Positions 43,493 to 49,609 of a stretch of 49,609 nucleotides of DNA are shown piece by piece. The position numbers were made by a program, and so were the translations under genes. How positions within the stretch are numbered: position 1 is the first letter of the stretch; every line of letters begins with the position of its first letter. This DNA is from DAONFI01 sp035403485. Its GTDB lineage: Bacteria > Planctomycetota > Phycisphaerae > SM23-33. The notes beneath the pieces are model-generated. The model was not told the DNA's origin. It made no database searches and was given only the letters and a program-made list of their open reading frames with translations. Location: assembly GCA_964536835.1 (NCBI GenBank), contig CAZIAZ010000016.1, positions 1 through 49,609 on the forward strand. Reading direction: 5' to 3'.

Positions 43493-44287
43493 TTACATAT
43501 CGCCCACCGCGAAACGGGCAAAAGCCACAACTTTAGCCTTGCCCAGTATGTCTTTGATTTTTTTCTTTTCGTCCTTGACGTAATTCTGTTCCAGAAGTAC
43601 GCGTTCGGCGACGAATTTACGGATTTTGCCTTCAACCATTTTTTCGGCGATTTCAGCCGGCTTGCCGGAGTCGATAGCCTCCTGCCTTGCGAATTCGCGT
43701 TCCTTTTCGATGACTGCCGCCGGTATATCTTCTGCGACGAGGCCCATCGGGTTTGCGAAGGCGATATGCTGGCAGAGGCCTGCGGCGGTTTCCGCGTCAA
43801 GCTCGCCATCATAGCCCACTATCACGCCGACCTTTTTGTTGTGATGCAGGTAAGAAGTGGTTTTTGGGGCAGTTATCTTTATGCCGCGGGCGAAGTTCAT
43901 GTTTTCGCCGATTTTCGCCAGCGTTTCCTGCAGGCGGGCTGTCATTTTATCCGATGCTTCAATTTTGCCGGCAGAAGCGCTAGCCGCCATCTCCGCAAGG
44001 TCGTTGACCATTTTCACGAATTCCTCGTTGCGGGCACAGAAGTCGGTCTCGCACTGCACTTCAATCATCGTTGCCGATGTGCCGTCCGCGGCGAAGTTCA
44101 TGCAGATTAAACCTTCCTTGGTTGCCCGGCCAGCCTTCTTTTCGGCGGTGGCTAACCCTTTTTTGCGAAGCAGGTCTTTGGCGGCTTGAATGTCGCCGTT
44201 GGTTTCGTCCAGAGCCTTTTTGCAATCCATCATGCCCAGGCCCGTGCTTTCACGTAATTCTTTGACAACTGCTGCGGTTACAGCCAT
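43493..44287 (-). CDS. tsf: Elongation factor Ts
   Basis: Nucleotide exchange factor for EF-Tu. 264 residues. The N-terminal domain VVKELRESTGLGMMDCKKALDETNGDIQAAKDLLRKKGL is typical; core domain follows with VQCETDFCARNEEFV and HIAFANPMGL. 46 bases after rpsB, in the standard order. Confidence 0.98.
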   Translation of the reverse strand: MAVTAAVVKELRESTGLGMMDCKKALDETNGDIQAAKDLLRKKGLATAEKKAGRATKEGLICMNFAADGTSATMIEVQCETDFCARNEEFVKMVNDLAEMAASASAGKIEASDKMTARLQETLAKIGENMNFARGIKITAPKTTSYLHHNKKVGVIVGYDGELDAETAAGLCQHIAFANPMGLVAEDIPAAVIEKEREFARQEAIDSGKPAEIAEKMVEGKIRKFVAERVLLEQNYVKDEKKKIKDILGKAKVVAFARFAVGDM

Positions 44288-44333
44288 TGTGAATCTCCTT
44301 GCGATTAAAGTTAACTTCGTTCAGGGATGAAAC

Positions 44334-45185
44334 TCACTCGGCAGCCTTTTCGGCGGCGATGGTTTCATCGGCGGCTGCGACCTTTTCGGCGGCGGCTATC
44401 ATCTGTGCGTCGTCGGCGTCGGAGGTGTGACGGCGATGGCGGCGGTCTTTGTTGGCGGCGTCTTCAGCGGCTTTGGCGGCTTCCTGCGCGGCGGCTTCAG
44501 CCCGGCCGGTCATGCCTTCGGCGATGGCTTTGACGATTTCTTCCAACACGACCTCGATGGCTCTCATGGAGTCGTCGTTGCCGGGTATCGGAATATCCAC
44601 CAGATCCGGATCGCCGTCGGTATCCATGAGCGATATCACGGGAATGCCGGCTTTGCGGGCTTCCTGGACGGCGATAACCTCATTGGGTTCGTCGATTACG
44701 AACATCACGCCAGGGAAACGCTCCATATTGCGGATGCCGCCCAGATTACGCTTGATTTTCTTCATCTCGCGACGCAGCCGTGAGCCGTCCTTCTTGCTGA
44801 ATGCGTCGAGTGAGCCTTCGGCTTCCATCGTCTCCAGCTCGATTAAACGGCCTACACGCTTGCGGATTTCGCGAAAATTAGTCAGCGTGCCGCCCAGCCA
44901 GCGGTCGATTACGCTGTGCATGCCGGTTTTTTCAGCTGTGTTGAGGACGGCTTTGCGGGCTTGCCGTTTAGTGCCGATGAACAGCACGTCCTTGCCGCCG
45001 GCTACTATCTGCGTGACGAATTTCTTCGCAACCAGCAGGCCTTTGAGAGTTTCCTTTACGTCGATGATGTAAAGATTGTTGCGTTTGCCGTGGATATAGG
45101 GTTTCATCTTTGGATTCCAGCGGCTGGTGCGGTGTCCGAAATGGATGCCCGCGTCGATGAGTTTCTTGACCAACTCTGTAGACAT
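44334..45185 (-). CDS. rpsB: 30S ribosomal protein S2
   Basis: 283 residues. Visible: LIDAGIHFGHRTSRWNPKMKPYIHGKRNNLYIIDV, FIGTKRQARKAV, RWLGGTLTNF, and IPVISLMDTDGDPDLVDIPIPGNDDSMRAI. The C-terminus is longer than usual by about 45 residues, an Ala/Glu-rich tail with a basic RRHRRH patch. AGGAG lies just before ATG 45185. First gene of its operon. Confidence 0.98.
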   Translation of the reverse strand: MSTELVKKLIDAGIHFGHRTSRWNPKMKPYIHGKRNNLYIIDVKETLKGLLVAKKFVTQIVAGGKDVLFIGTKRQARKAVLNTAEKTGMHSVIDRWLGGTLTNFREIRKRVGRLIELETMEAEGSLDAFSKKDGSRLRREMKKIKRNLGGIRNMERFPGVMFVIDEPNEVIAVQEARKAGIPVISLMDTDGDPDLVDIPIPGNDDSMRAIEVVLEEIVKAIAEGMTGRAEAAAQEAAKAAEDAANKDRRHRRHTSDADDAQMIAAAEKVAAADETIAAEKAAE

Positions 45186-45588
45186 GGAAATCTCCTGCTA
45201 TGACTCAGCCGTCCATCTTTCGTACCTTTAAAACCTCATATCAAGGCAGGTAAGTCGGGCGGACTGAACCGTATTATGTTCCGTCGGGCGGAACGTTTTT
45301 TTAGCATTTTGCCGTCTTCCCGCCTACGCCGGCGGGCAGCTGAATGCCGCAAAAGAGCAATAAAATACGTTTATAATACCGACAAGTCAACAATTTTTGC
45401 CGATTTCAGCCAAAATTTCCTCGAAATGACGGTTTTTGTTTCATCATTATTTTGGCTGAGAGTAGACGGCGGCTGTTGGCGGCGGCTACGGAGATTCATT
45501 TTATAAAATTGTTGTGGGATTATTCCTTATAATTCCAATATTTAAGGTGTTTATTTGTAAATTCCCTCAAAAAATTTTTGCAAACAGC
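45186..45588. other. rpsB leader and intergenic DNA
   Basis: Upstream of rpsB the element GTCGGGCGGA occurs twice (45254-45263 and 45283-45292). One copy lies in a hairpin (GTTCCG/CGGAAC on the minus strand). Such structures could be a ribosomal protein S2 autoregulatory leader (inference). A further perfect hairpin CCCGCC/GGCGGG is at 45319-45336. The 76-codon plus frame at 45276-45506 looks like chance. The rest, to the PEP-CTERM promoter, is AT-rich without clear content. Confidence 0.45.
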
Positions 45589-45617
45589 TTGACGTTATTT
45601 GTATGGTTGGATAATAT
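45589..45617 (+). promoter_or_regulatory. Promoter of the first PEP-CTERM gene
   Basis: TTGACG (45589-45594), 17-base spacer, TAATAT (45612-45617). Predicted leader of about 110 bases before ATG 45736. The pattern is matched at the second PEP-CTERM gene. Confidence 0.8.
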
Positions 45618-45735
45618 TAGGGCAGCATTTTGAGCTGAAATGCTTCCGCCTATGAGGGTTTGGTTTTTTCATCCCCCGTTCATTCTCGACGGATAAAGAT
45701 TGGTGTTTGCTTATTTTTTGGAAAGGATTTTTGAA

Positions 45736-46557
45736 ATGTCAGTCTATTTTAATTCTGCCATTCAGGTGAATACCCTAAAGATTTTTAATGGTAACTCTTC
45801 ATCTAGTATTAAAAAAGCATTGAAAACAGTCGTTGTAAAGGCTGTACGTTCCGTAGAAAAAACAATCTCGTGTGTCGCGTTAGCCGGCATTGTACTTGGT
45901 TTTGCAGCCGACAGGGCGAATGCAAATTACAGTTTCGACCTTAATTCCGAAATAAGCATAAAGACTGTATATAGTTTCAATGAATTGTGCTTTTCCAGTA
46001 CCGATGGCGGTGTATTGGTGATGGATGATGAGAATGGGGGCGTTACGATTAACGGGCAGATGCCGGCTGATTATGGCTCAGTTCAAATGGGTTTTTCATT
46101 GCTTAATGCTGGAGTGATAACTTTTGTCGGTTATGCAAGTAATGATGATACTAGTACGTCGCATCCTGAATGGGGTAGTGCAGATCCGGACGGAGTAACT
46201 GGTTTTTACTATAACAGTTTGAGTCAAGATGAGACTCCTACAGGCCTGTGGGCAATTTTTGATGCGAATAGCGACGGTATTGGAAGCGTCGAAAGTGGCG
46301 TTTGGACATTGGGGGACGATGACGTACTTTACGCCATCGGGGCTACCACTACCGGGTTGAACAATATTGCACTTGTGGGCGATTTGCCTGCTTATGATTC
46401 GGCGTATATTTATTCTTATAATTCTGAACAGCCCGATAGTTATGTAAATTTACCCTTGCCAGGGATAAATCTGGTTACTGGCATTCCGGAACCTGCGACG
46501 CTTGTTTTGCTCGGGACTGGTTTGGTTGCGTCGATATTGGCCAGACGCAAAAAATAG
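45736..46557 (+). CDS. PEP-CTERM sorting-signal protein 1
   Basis: 273 residues from ATG 45736 (TTGGAAAGGATTTTT upstream). Long N-terminal export signal: a polar, basic lead of about 45 residues, hydrophobic VALAGIVLGFAA, cleavage near ANA-NYSF (about 63). The mature part is Asp/Ser/Gly-rich. The C-terminus IPEPATLVLLGTGLVASILARRKK is a full PEP-CTERM signal (PEP motif, membrane segment, basic end), recognised by an exosortase, none of which is in the window. Probably anchored in or released to the cell surface. It resembles the next gene (GLWAIFDANSDGIGS, WTLGDDDVLYA), so the two are paralogues. Confidence 0.9.
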   Translation: MSVYFNSAIQVNTLKIFNGNSSSSIKKALKTVVVKAVRSVEKTISCVALAGIVLGFAADRANANYSFDLNSEISIKTVYSFNELCFSSTDGGVLVMDDENGGVTINGQMPADYGSVQMGFSLLNAGVITFVGYASNDDTSTSHPEWGSADPDGVTGFYYNSLSQDETPTGLWAIFDANSDGIGSVESGVWTLGDDDVLYAIGATTTGLNNIALVGDLPAYDSAYIYSYNSEQPDSYVNLPLPGINLVTGIPEPATLVLLGTGLVASILARRKK

Positions 46558-46569
46558 CCGGCAATCCTT

Positions 46570-46616
46570 TGGCAGTAGGAAAGAGATTAGTTTTGACAAA
46601 AACTCTTTCCGGCTGC
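46570..46616 (+). terminator. Terminator after PEP-CTERM gene 1
   Basis: GCAG..GGAAAGAG pairs with CTCTTTCC..CTGC across a loop, followed by TTTTT. Located 13 bases after the stop. Confidence 0.82.
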
Positions 46617-46642
46617 TTTTTAACTTACTCCGAAGTGACCGA

Positions 46643-46671
46643 TTGACGATATTTACCTTTACGCCTATTAA
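46643..46671 (+). promoter_or_regulatory. Promoter of the second PEP-CTERM gene
   Basis: TTGACG (46643-46648), 17-base spacer beginning ATATTT, TATTAA (46666-46671). Same -35 and spacing as the first paralogue; leader about 80 bases. Confidence 0.75.
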
Positions 46672-46759
46672 TCTGGAAACCGTTAAATCGGTCAGTTTGA
46701 ATACCTTGTCGTGAAAGTTATGTTCCAAACAATGTTTATCTTGGAAAGGATTTTTCAAA

Positions 46760-47611
46760 ATGTCCGTCGGTCGTTGTATTTCCACGTTCAGGAAAATGCC
46801 TCTTAAAAATAATTCCGACATAATCCTGGCTGTTTTTGAATCAAAATTTCAATCAAAAATAATGGCTGTTGCGACTGGAGTAAAATTAACGAATATCGCC
46901 ATGTGCTTAGTTGCCTGTATTGTCTTGGGCGTCGGCTGTCTGGCCAATATCGCAGCCGCCGAAACCGTTTCTGATTTCAGTGACTTTAGTGGTAACGATT
47001 CTGAAAGTGATACTTATGTAACGTTGACGACCGACAGGGTTAATTCGGACGGCTTGCTGGTTAACGGCAATCTGCCTGAGAGCTATAATTACAAGATAGG
47101 TTTCACTATCAATGGCAGTGATTTTATTGGATACGGCAACAATGCGAATACTCAGGAGAACGGCGGAGAGGATAATTCCACGAGTTGGGTAAGCGCTTAT
47201 TATCGCAATAATTCAGAAAAATTTTTCGCAGGCAGTTCGCCGACCGGTTTGTTGGTGGTTCTTGATGCGGCCAATGACGGCATAGGGACATTTGATACCA
47301 ACGACAACGGCACACCTGACTATGAGGATGACGATACAGTGCATTGGACGTTGGGAGACGACGACGTACTTTATACTGCTGGTGATGTAGCTGATATATT
47401 AGGGAGCATTACATATACGGGGGTTATCGGACGAGTGGAAATCGGCGGAGTGCTTGACGGGATAGAAAATCTGCCGGCGTATTCCACTTCGGGAAGCATG
47501 GTTTTGCCGTCAATAAATCTGATTACCGGCGTTCCCGAACCTGCGACGCTGGCGTTGCTCGGCACGGGTTTAACGCTGGCGATTTTTGTCAGACGCAGAA
47601 AATCTCTGTAA
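46760..47611 (+). CDS. PEP-CTERM sorting-signal protein 2
   Basis: 283 residues. ATG 46760 is preceded by TTGGAAAGGATTTTT, the same leader as gene 1. Long export signal ending near IAAA-ETVSD (about 67). The mature part shares motifs with gene 1 (GLLVVLDAANDGIGT, HWTLGDDDVLYTAG). It carries an extra acidic loop DTNDNGTPDYEDDD (about 179-192) like a calcium-binding thrombospondin type 3 repeat. The C-terminal VPEPATLALLGTGLTLAIFVRRRKSL is a PEP-CTERM signal. Function of the pair is unknown; secreted or surface proteins. Confidence 0.9.
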   Translation: MSVGRCISTFRKMPLKNNSDIILAVFESKFQSKIMAVATGVKLTNIAMCLVACIVLGVGCLANIAAAETVSDFSDFSGNDSESDTYVTLTTDRVNSDGLLVNGNLPESYNYKIGFTINGSDFIGYGNNANTQENGGEDNSTSWVSAYYRNNSEKFFAGSSPTGLLVVLDAANDGIGTFDTNDNGTPDYEDDDTVHWTLGDDDVLYTAGDVADILGSITYTGVIGRVEIGGVLDGIENLPAYSTSGSMVLPSINLITGVPEPATLALLGTGLTLAIFVRRRKSL

Positions 47612-47666
47612 TTGCCTGAAAAGCAGGTTGCCTGTTTCAACGTTCTTGTCTTAAAACCTTTCGCTG

Positions 47667-47677
47667 ATGCTCTAAAA
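47667..47677. repeat. Possible remnant of the fold-back repeat end
   Basis: ATGCTCTAAAA is identical to the outermost 11 bases of the right end of copy A. A short CAGGCAACCT on the minus strand, also in copy A, lies nearby. Weak evidence. Confidence 0.3.
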
Positions 47678-47716
47678 ATTGTGAACCACTTTTTTGAACT
47701 GAATATGAATTTTTTT

Positions 47717-47759
47717 AAAAGGTGCGTCATCGCAGGATTGTGTGATGGCCGCCTTTTTT
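47717..47759 (+). terminator. Terminator before the radical SAM gene
   Basis: AAAAGGTG-C-GTCATC pairs with GATGGC-CGCCTTTT (one bulge, two wobble pairs), ending in TTTTTT. It lies about 105 bases after PEP-CTERM gene 2. Confidence 0.75.
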
Positions 47760-47836
47760 GTTCCGATTCTGGTATAAGTTGCCATAGCTGCGGATTGTGC
47801 TGGAAATTTGCGAGTGATGGGTGTTAGAATGTGGAA

Positions 47837-48748
47837 ATGAACGAGCAGAATGACAAAAAATCACAGGCTGCCAGGGTCGTCGGCGATCATCGCCGTCAAT
47901 GGCGTAGTTGCAGATTCGTCTATCCGGTGGTATCCCGCAGAGCAGGGGGGCTGTCCGTCGGCATAAATCTCAACCTGGACAAGAGATGCAATTATTCGTG
48001 CATGTACTGCCAGGTAAATCGTCGCATTCATGGAGAAAAAAACGATATCGACATAAATCGCCTTCACGATGAACTTGTGGAGACGCTTAATGCCTTCAAG
48101 ACCGGCGAAATATGGAACGAGGGCAATTTTGTGCATACGCCGGCTGAGTATCGGCGGCTGAACGATATCGCCTTCAGTGGCGACGGCGAGCCGACGCATA
48201 TAACCAATTTCGACCAGGCGGTCATTGCCGCGGTCAAGGCTCTTGAAGACGTCGGCCTTAAGGGCTGTGCAAAGCTGGTTGTCATTACGAATGCGACGAA
48301 TCTGATGGCTCGGCAGGTGCGCAACGCTTTGAGTGTGCTCGACGCCAATCGCGGCGAATTCTGGTGCAAGCTCGACGCAGGCACTGAGCATTATTTCCGG
48401 ACGGTCAACAGGCCTGTGCCGGGTCTGACGCTTGAAAAAATCTGCGAAAATATTCTTTCGATTGCCGTTGGCCGGCCGGTGGTGATTCAGACATTGTGGT
48501 TCAAAATTGACGGGAAAAGTCCGTCGGATATGGAATTGGAGGCGTATGCCGGCAGACTTCGATGGCTTGTCGGCTGCGGCGGCCAGATAGATCATGTCCA
48601 GTTGCACACCATAGCCCGTCCGCCGTCAGCGGCGAACGCATCAGCCATGCCGGATGCCGAGCTCGACGAAATTGCAAAAAAAATAATCGCACTTGTTCCG
48701 GGCGTGAAATTTCATGTATATTACGGACAGGATGTCAAGCCTCAGTGA
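47837..48748 (+). CDS. Radical SAM protein of unknown specificity
   Basis: About 303 residues. The radical SAM cluster motif is C51-NYS-C55-MY-C58 in NLDKRCNYSCMYCQVNRRI, followed by IAFSGDGEPTHITNF (the GGE-type SAM-binding motif) and VVITNATNL. No extra Fe-S domain. This resembles the COG0731-type radical SAM proteins found in Planctomycetes, with no assigned reaction. ATG 47837 is chosen; GTG 47831 is an in-frame alternative and neither has a strong ribosome site. It is followed 15 bases later by an alpha/beta hydrolase, probably the same transcript. Confidence 0.88.
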   Translation: MNEQNDKKSQAARVVGDHRRQWRSCRFVYPVVSRRAGGLSVGINLNLDKRCNYSCMYCQVNRRIHGEKNDIDINRLHDELVETLNAFKTGEIWNEGNFVHTPAEYRRLNDIAFSGDGEPTHITNFDQAVIAAVKALEDVGLKGCAKLVVITNATNLMARQVRNALSVLDANRGEFWCKLDAGTEHYFRTVNRPVPGLTLEKICENILSIAVGRPVVIQTLWFKIDGKSPSDMELEAYAGRLRWLVGCGGQIDHVQLHTIARPPSAANASAMPDAELDEIAKKIIALVPGVKFHVYYGQDVKPQ

Positions 48749-48763
48749 GATGCAAGGTGTATT

Positions 48764-49516
48764 ATGGAAATGGAAACTCGTGCCGGCGGGCCGGGAGATT
48801 GGTTCTGGCCGCATACCCAGGTACATTTTCAGTTTAACGATAAAAGTTGTATTGTAATAGTGCCGGAAAACGTTGCTGACAGCCGGCCGTGGGTCTGGCG
48901 AGCAAGATTCCTGGGTGCGTTTCCGTATGTCGACCAGGATTTGCTGGACAGGGGATATCATATCGCGTTTGTGAATACTGCCGACATGTTTGGTGCGCCG
49001 GCGGCTATGGAGATATGGGACGGCTTTTACGAACTTGTGAGGCGCGAATTCAGGCTTGCGCCGAAAATGACGCTGGAGGGCTTCTGCCGCGGCGGTCTGT
49101 TTATCTATAACTGGGCTGCGCGGCATCCGGAAAAGGTGAACTGCATTTATGCCGATGCGCCGGTGTGCGATATACGCAGTTGGCCGGGCGGGAAGGGCAA
49201 AGGCATATGCGACGTATTGTGCTGGCAGAAATGCCTTGAAATGTACGGCTTGACGGAAGAAACCGTCAAAAATTTCCACAAAAACCCCATCGACCTGCTC
49301 GAACCTATAGTAGCCGCCGGAATACCGATTCTTCATGTCGCCGGCGATGCCGACGATGTCGTGCCGATTGATGAAAACACATATGCACTAGCCCAAAGAT
49401 GTCGCGAACTGGGCGGCAATATCAATCTGATAATCAAGCACGGCGTGAAACATCACCCGCACAGCCTCGAACAGCCCGACGAAATCGTAAAATTCATCGT
49501 CGAGAATACAAAATAG
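48764..49516 (+). CDS. Alpha/beta hydrolase with Cys at the nucleophile position
   Basis: 250 residues, soluble, alpha/beta hydrolase fold. The nucleophile elbow reads EGFCRGGLFIYNWA with Cys108, where this family usually has Ser (GxSxGG). The expected acid is in HVAGDADDVVP (Asp about 197-198) and the catalytic His in KHHPHSLEQP (231 or 233). A Cys nucleophile is known from dienelactone hydrolase; the substrate here is unknown. Probably cotranscribed with the radical SAM gene. Ends 93 bases before the window edge, where no further gene is seen. Confidence 0.88.
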   Translation: MEMETRAGGPGDWFWPHTQVHFQFNDKSCIVIVPENVADSRPWVWRARFLGAFPYVDQDLLDRGYHIAFVNTADMFGAPAAMEIWDGFYELVRREFRLAPKMTLEGFCRGGLFIYNWAARHPEKVNCIYADAPVCDIRSWPGGKGKGICDVLCWQKCLEMYGLTEETVKNFHKNPIDLLEPIVAAGIPILHVAGDADDVVPIDENTYALAQRCRELGGNINLIIKHGVKHHPHSLEQPDEIVKFIVENTK

Positions 49517-49609
49517 AACGGCTCTGAATTTTATCGCCATGCCGTAGTCTTTACGTAGAACCTATCCCAAAAACATGGGCGTCGCCGAAATCGAGCAATT
49601 TTGCGGGCT

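Noticed and set aside
45276..45506. 76-codon frame upstream of the PEP-CTERM genes
   Set aside because: Overlaps the rpsB leader structures and shows no protein-like features.
48641..49336. 231-codon minus-strand frame over the radical SAM and hydrolase genes
   Set aside because: Spans two real genes in antisense without recognisable content.

Overview
The window reads as a chromosomal segment of a Gram-negative, peptidoglycan-making bacterium of the Planctomycetes/Verrucomicrobia side of the tree, most likely a Phycisphaerae-like planctomycete. The pointers are a Minf_1886-type protein (a family I know as restricted to Planctomycetes and Verrucomicrobia), two PEP-CTERM surface proteins, a meso-diaminopimelate-type MurE, and a division and cell wall (dcw) gene set with no ftsA or ftsZ in either block. 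The taxon is inference from these families; no rRNA gene is present.

Layout. 1-2289 is the 3' part of alaS. 2546-6859 (minus) is a dcw block murC-murB-ddl-ftsQ. 7178-10967 (plus) is an operon of a non-catalytic and a catalytic M16 peptidase followed by murD. 11041-14671 holds a TauE/SafE permease, murJ (lipid II flippase) and an EamA transporter. 14808-20064 has a tRNA with CAT anticodon, pheS, a metal-dependent hydrolase, proA, an orphan pseudopilin and trpB. 20077-32207 (minus) is queG and the main dcw operon mraZ-hypothetical-rsmH-LysM protein-ftsL-ftsI-murE-murF-mraY-ftsW-murG. 32722-41951 contains ackA, an MFS-HEAT fusion, an N-acetylmuramoyl-L-alanine amidase, a coupled pair of small genes, metG, and a two-gene operon of unrecognised exported protein plus mutarotase-like protein. 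42099-45185 (minus) is the classic rpsB-tsf-pyrH-frr operon. 45736-49516 (plus) holds two PEP-CTERM paralogues, a radical SAM protein and an alpha/beta hydrolase.

How it works together. Almost the whole route from UDP-MurNAc to lipid II and septal cross-linking is here: MurB, C, D, E, F, Ddl, MraY, MurG, MurJ, FtsW, FtsI, with FtsQ and FtsL-like partners and an amidase. The set is split over three loci, with murD moved into a peptidase operon. Many stops and starts overlap by 1-4 bases, showing tight translational coupling.

The least explained material is at convergent gene junctions. A family of long fold-back repeats (2291-2534 and 33923-34097, with probable fragments at 11029-11044 and 47667-47677) shares cores and terminal inverted repeats. 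A second copy of the murJ tail (13722-13770) supplies the end of the opposing gene. A 42-base tandem repeat starts inside the last codons of pheS. In several cases the repeat provides a stop codon or last residues of a neighbouring gene.
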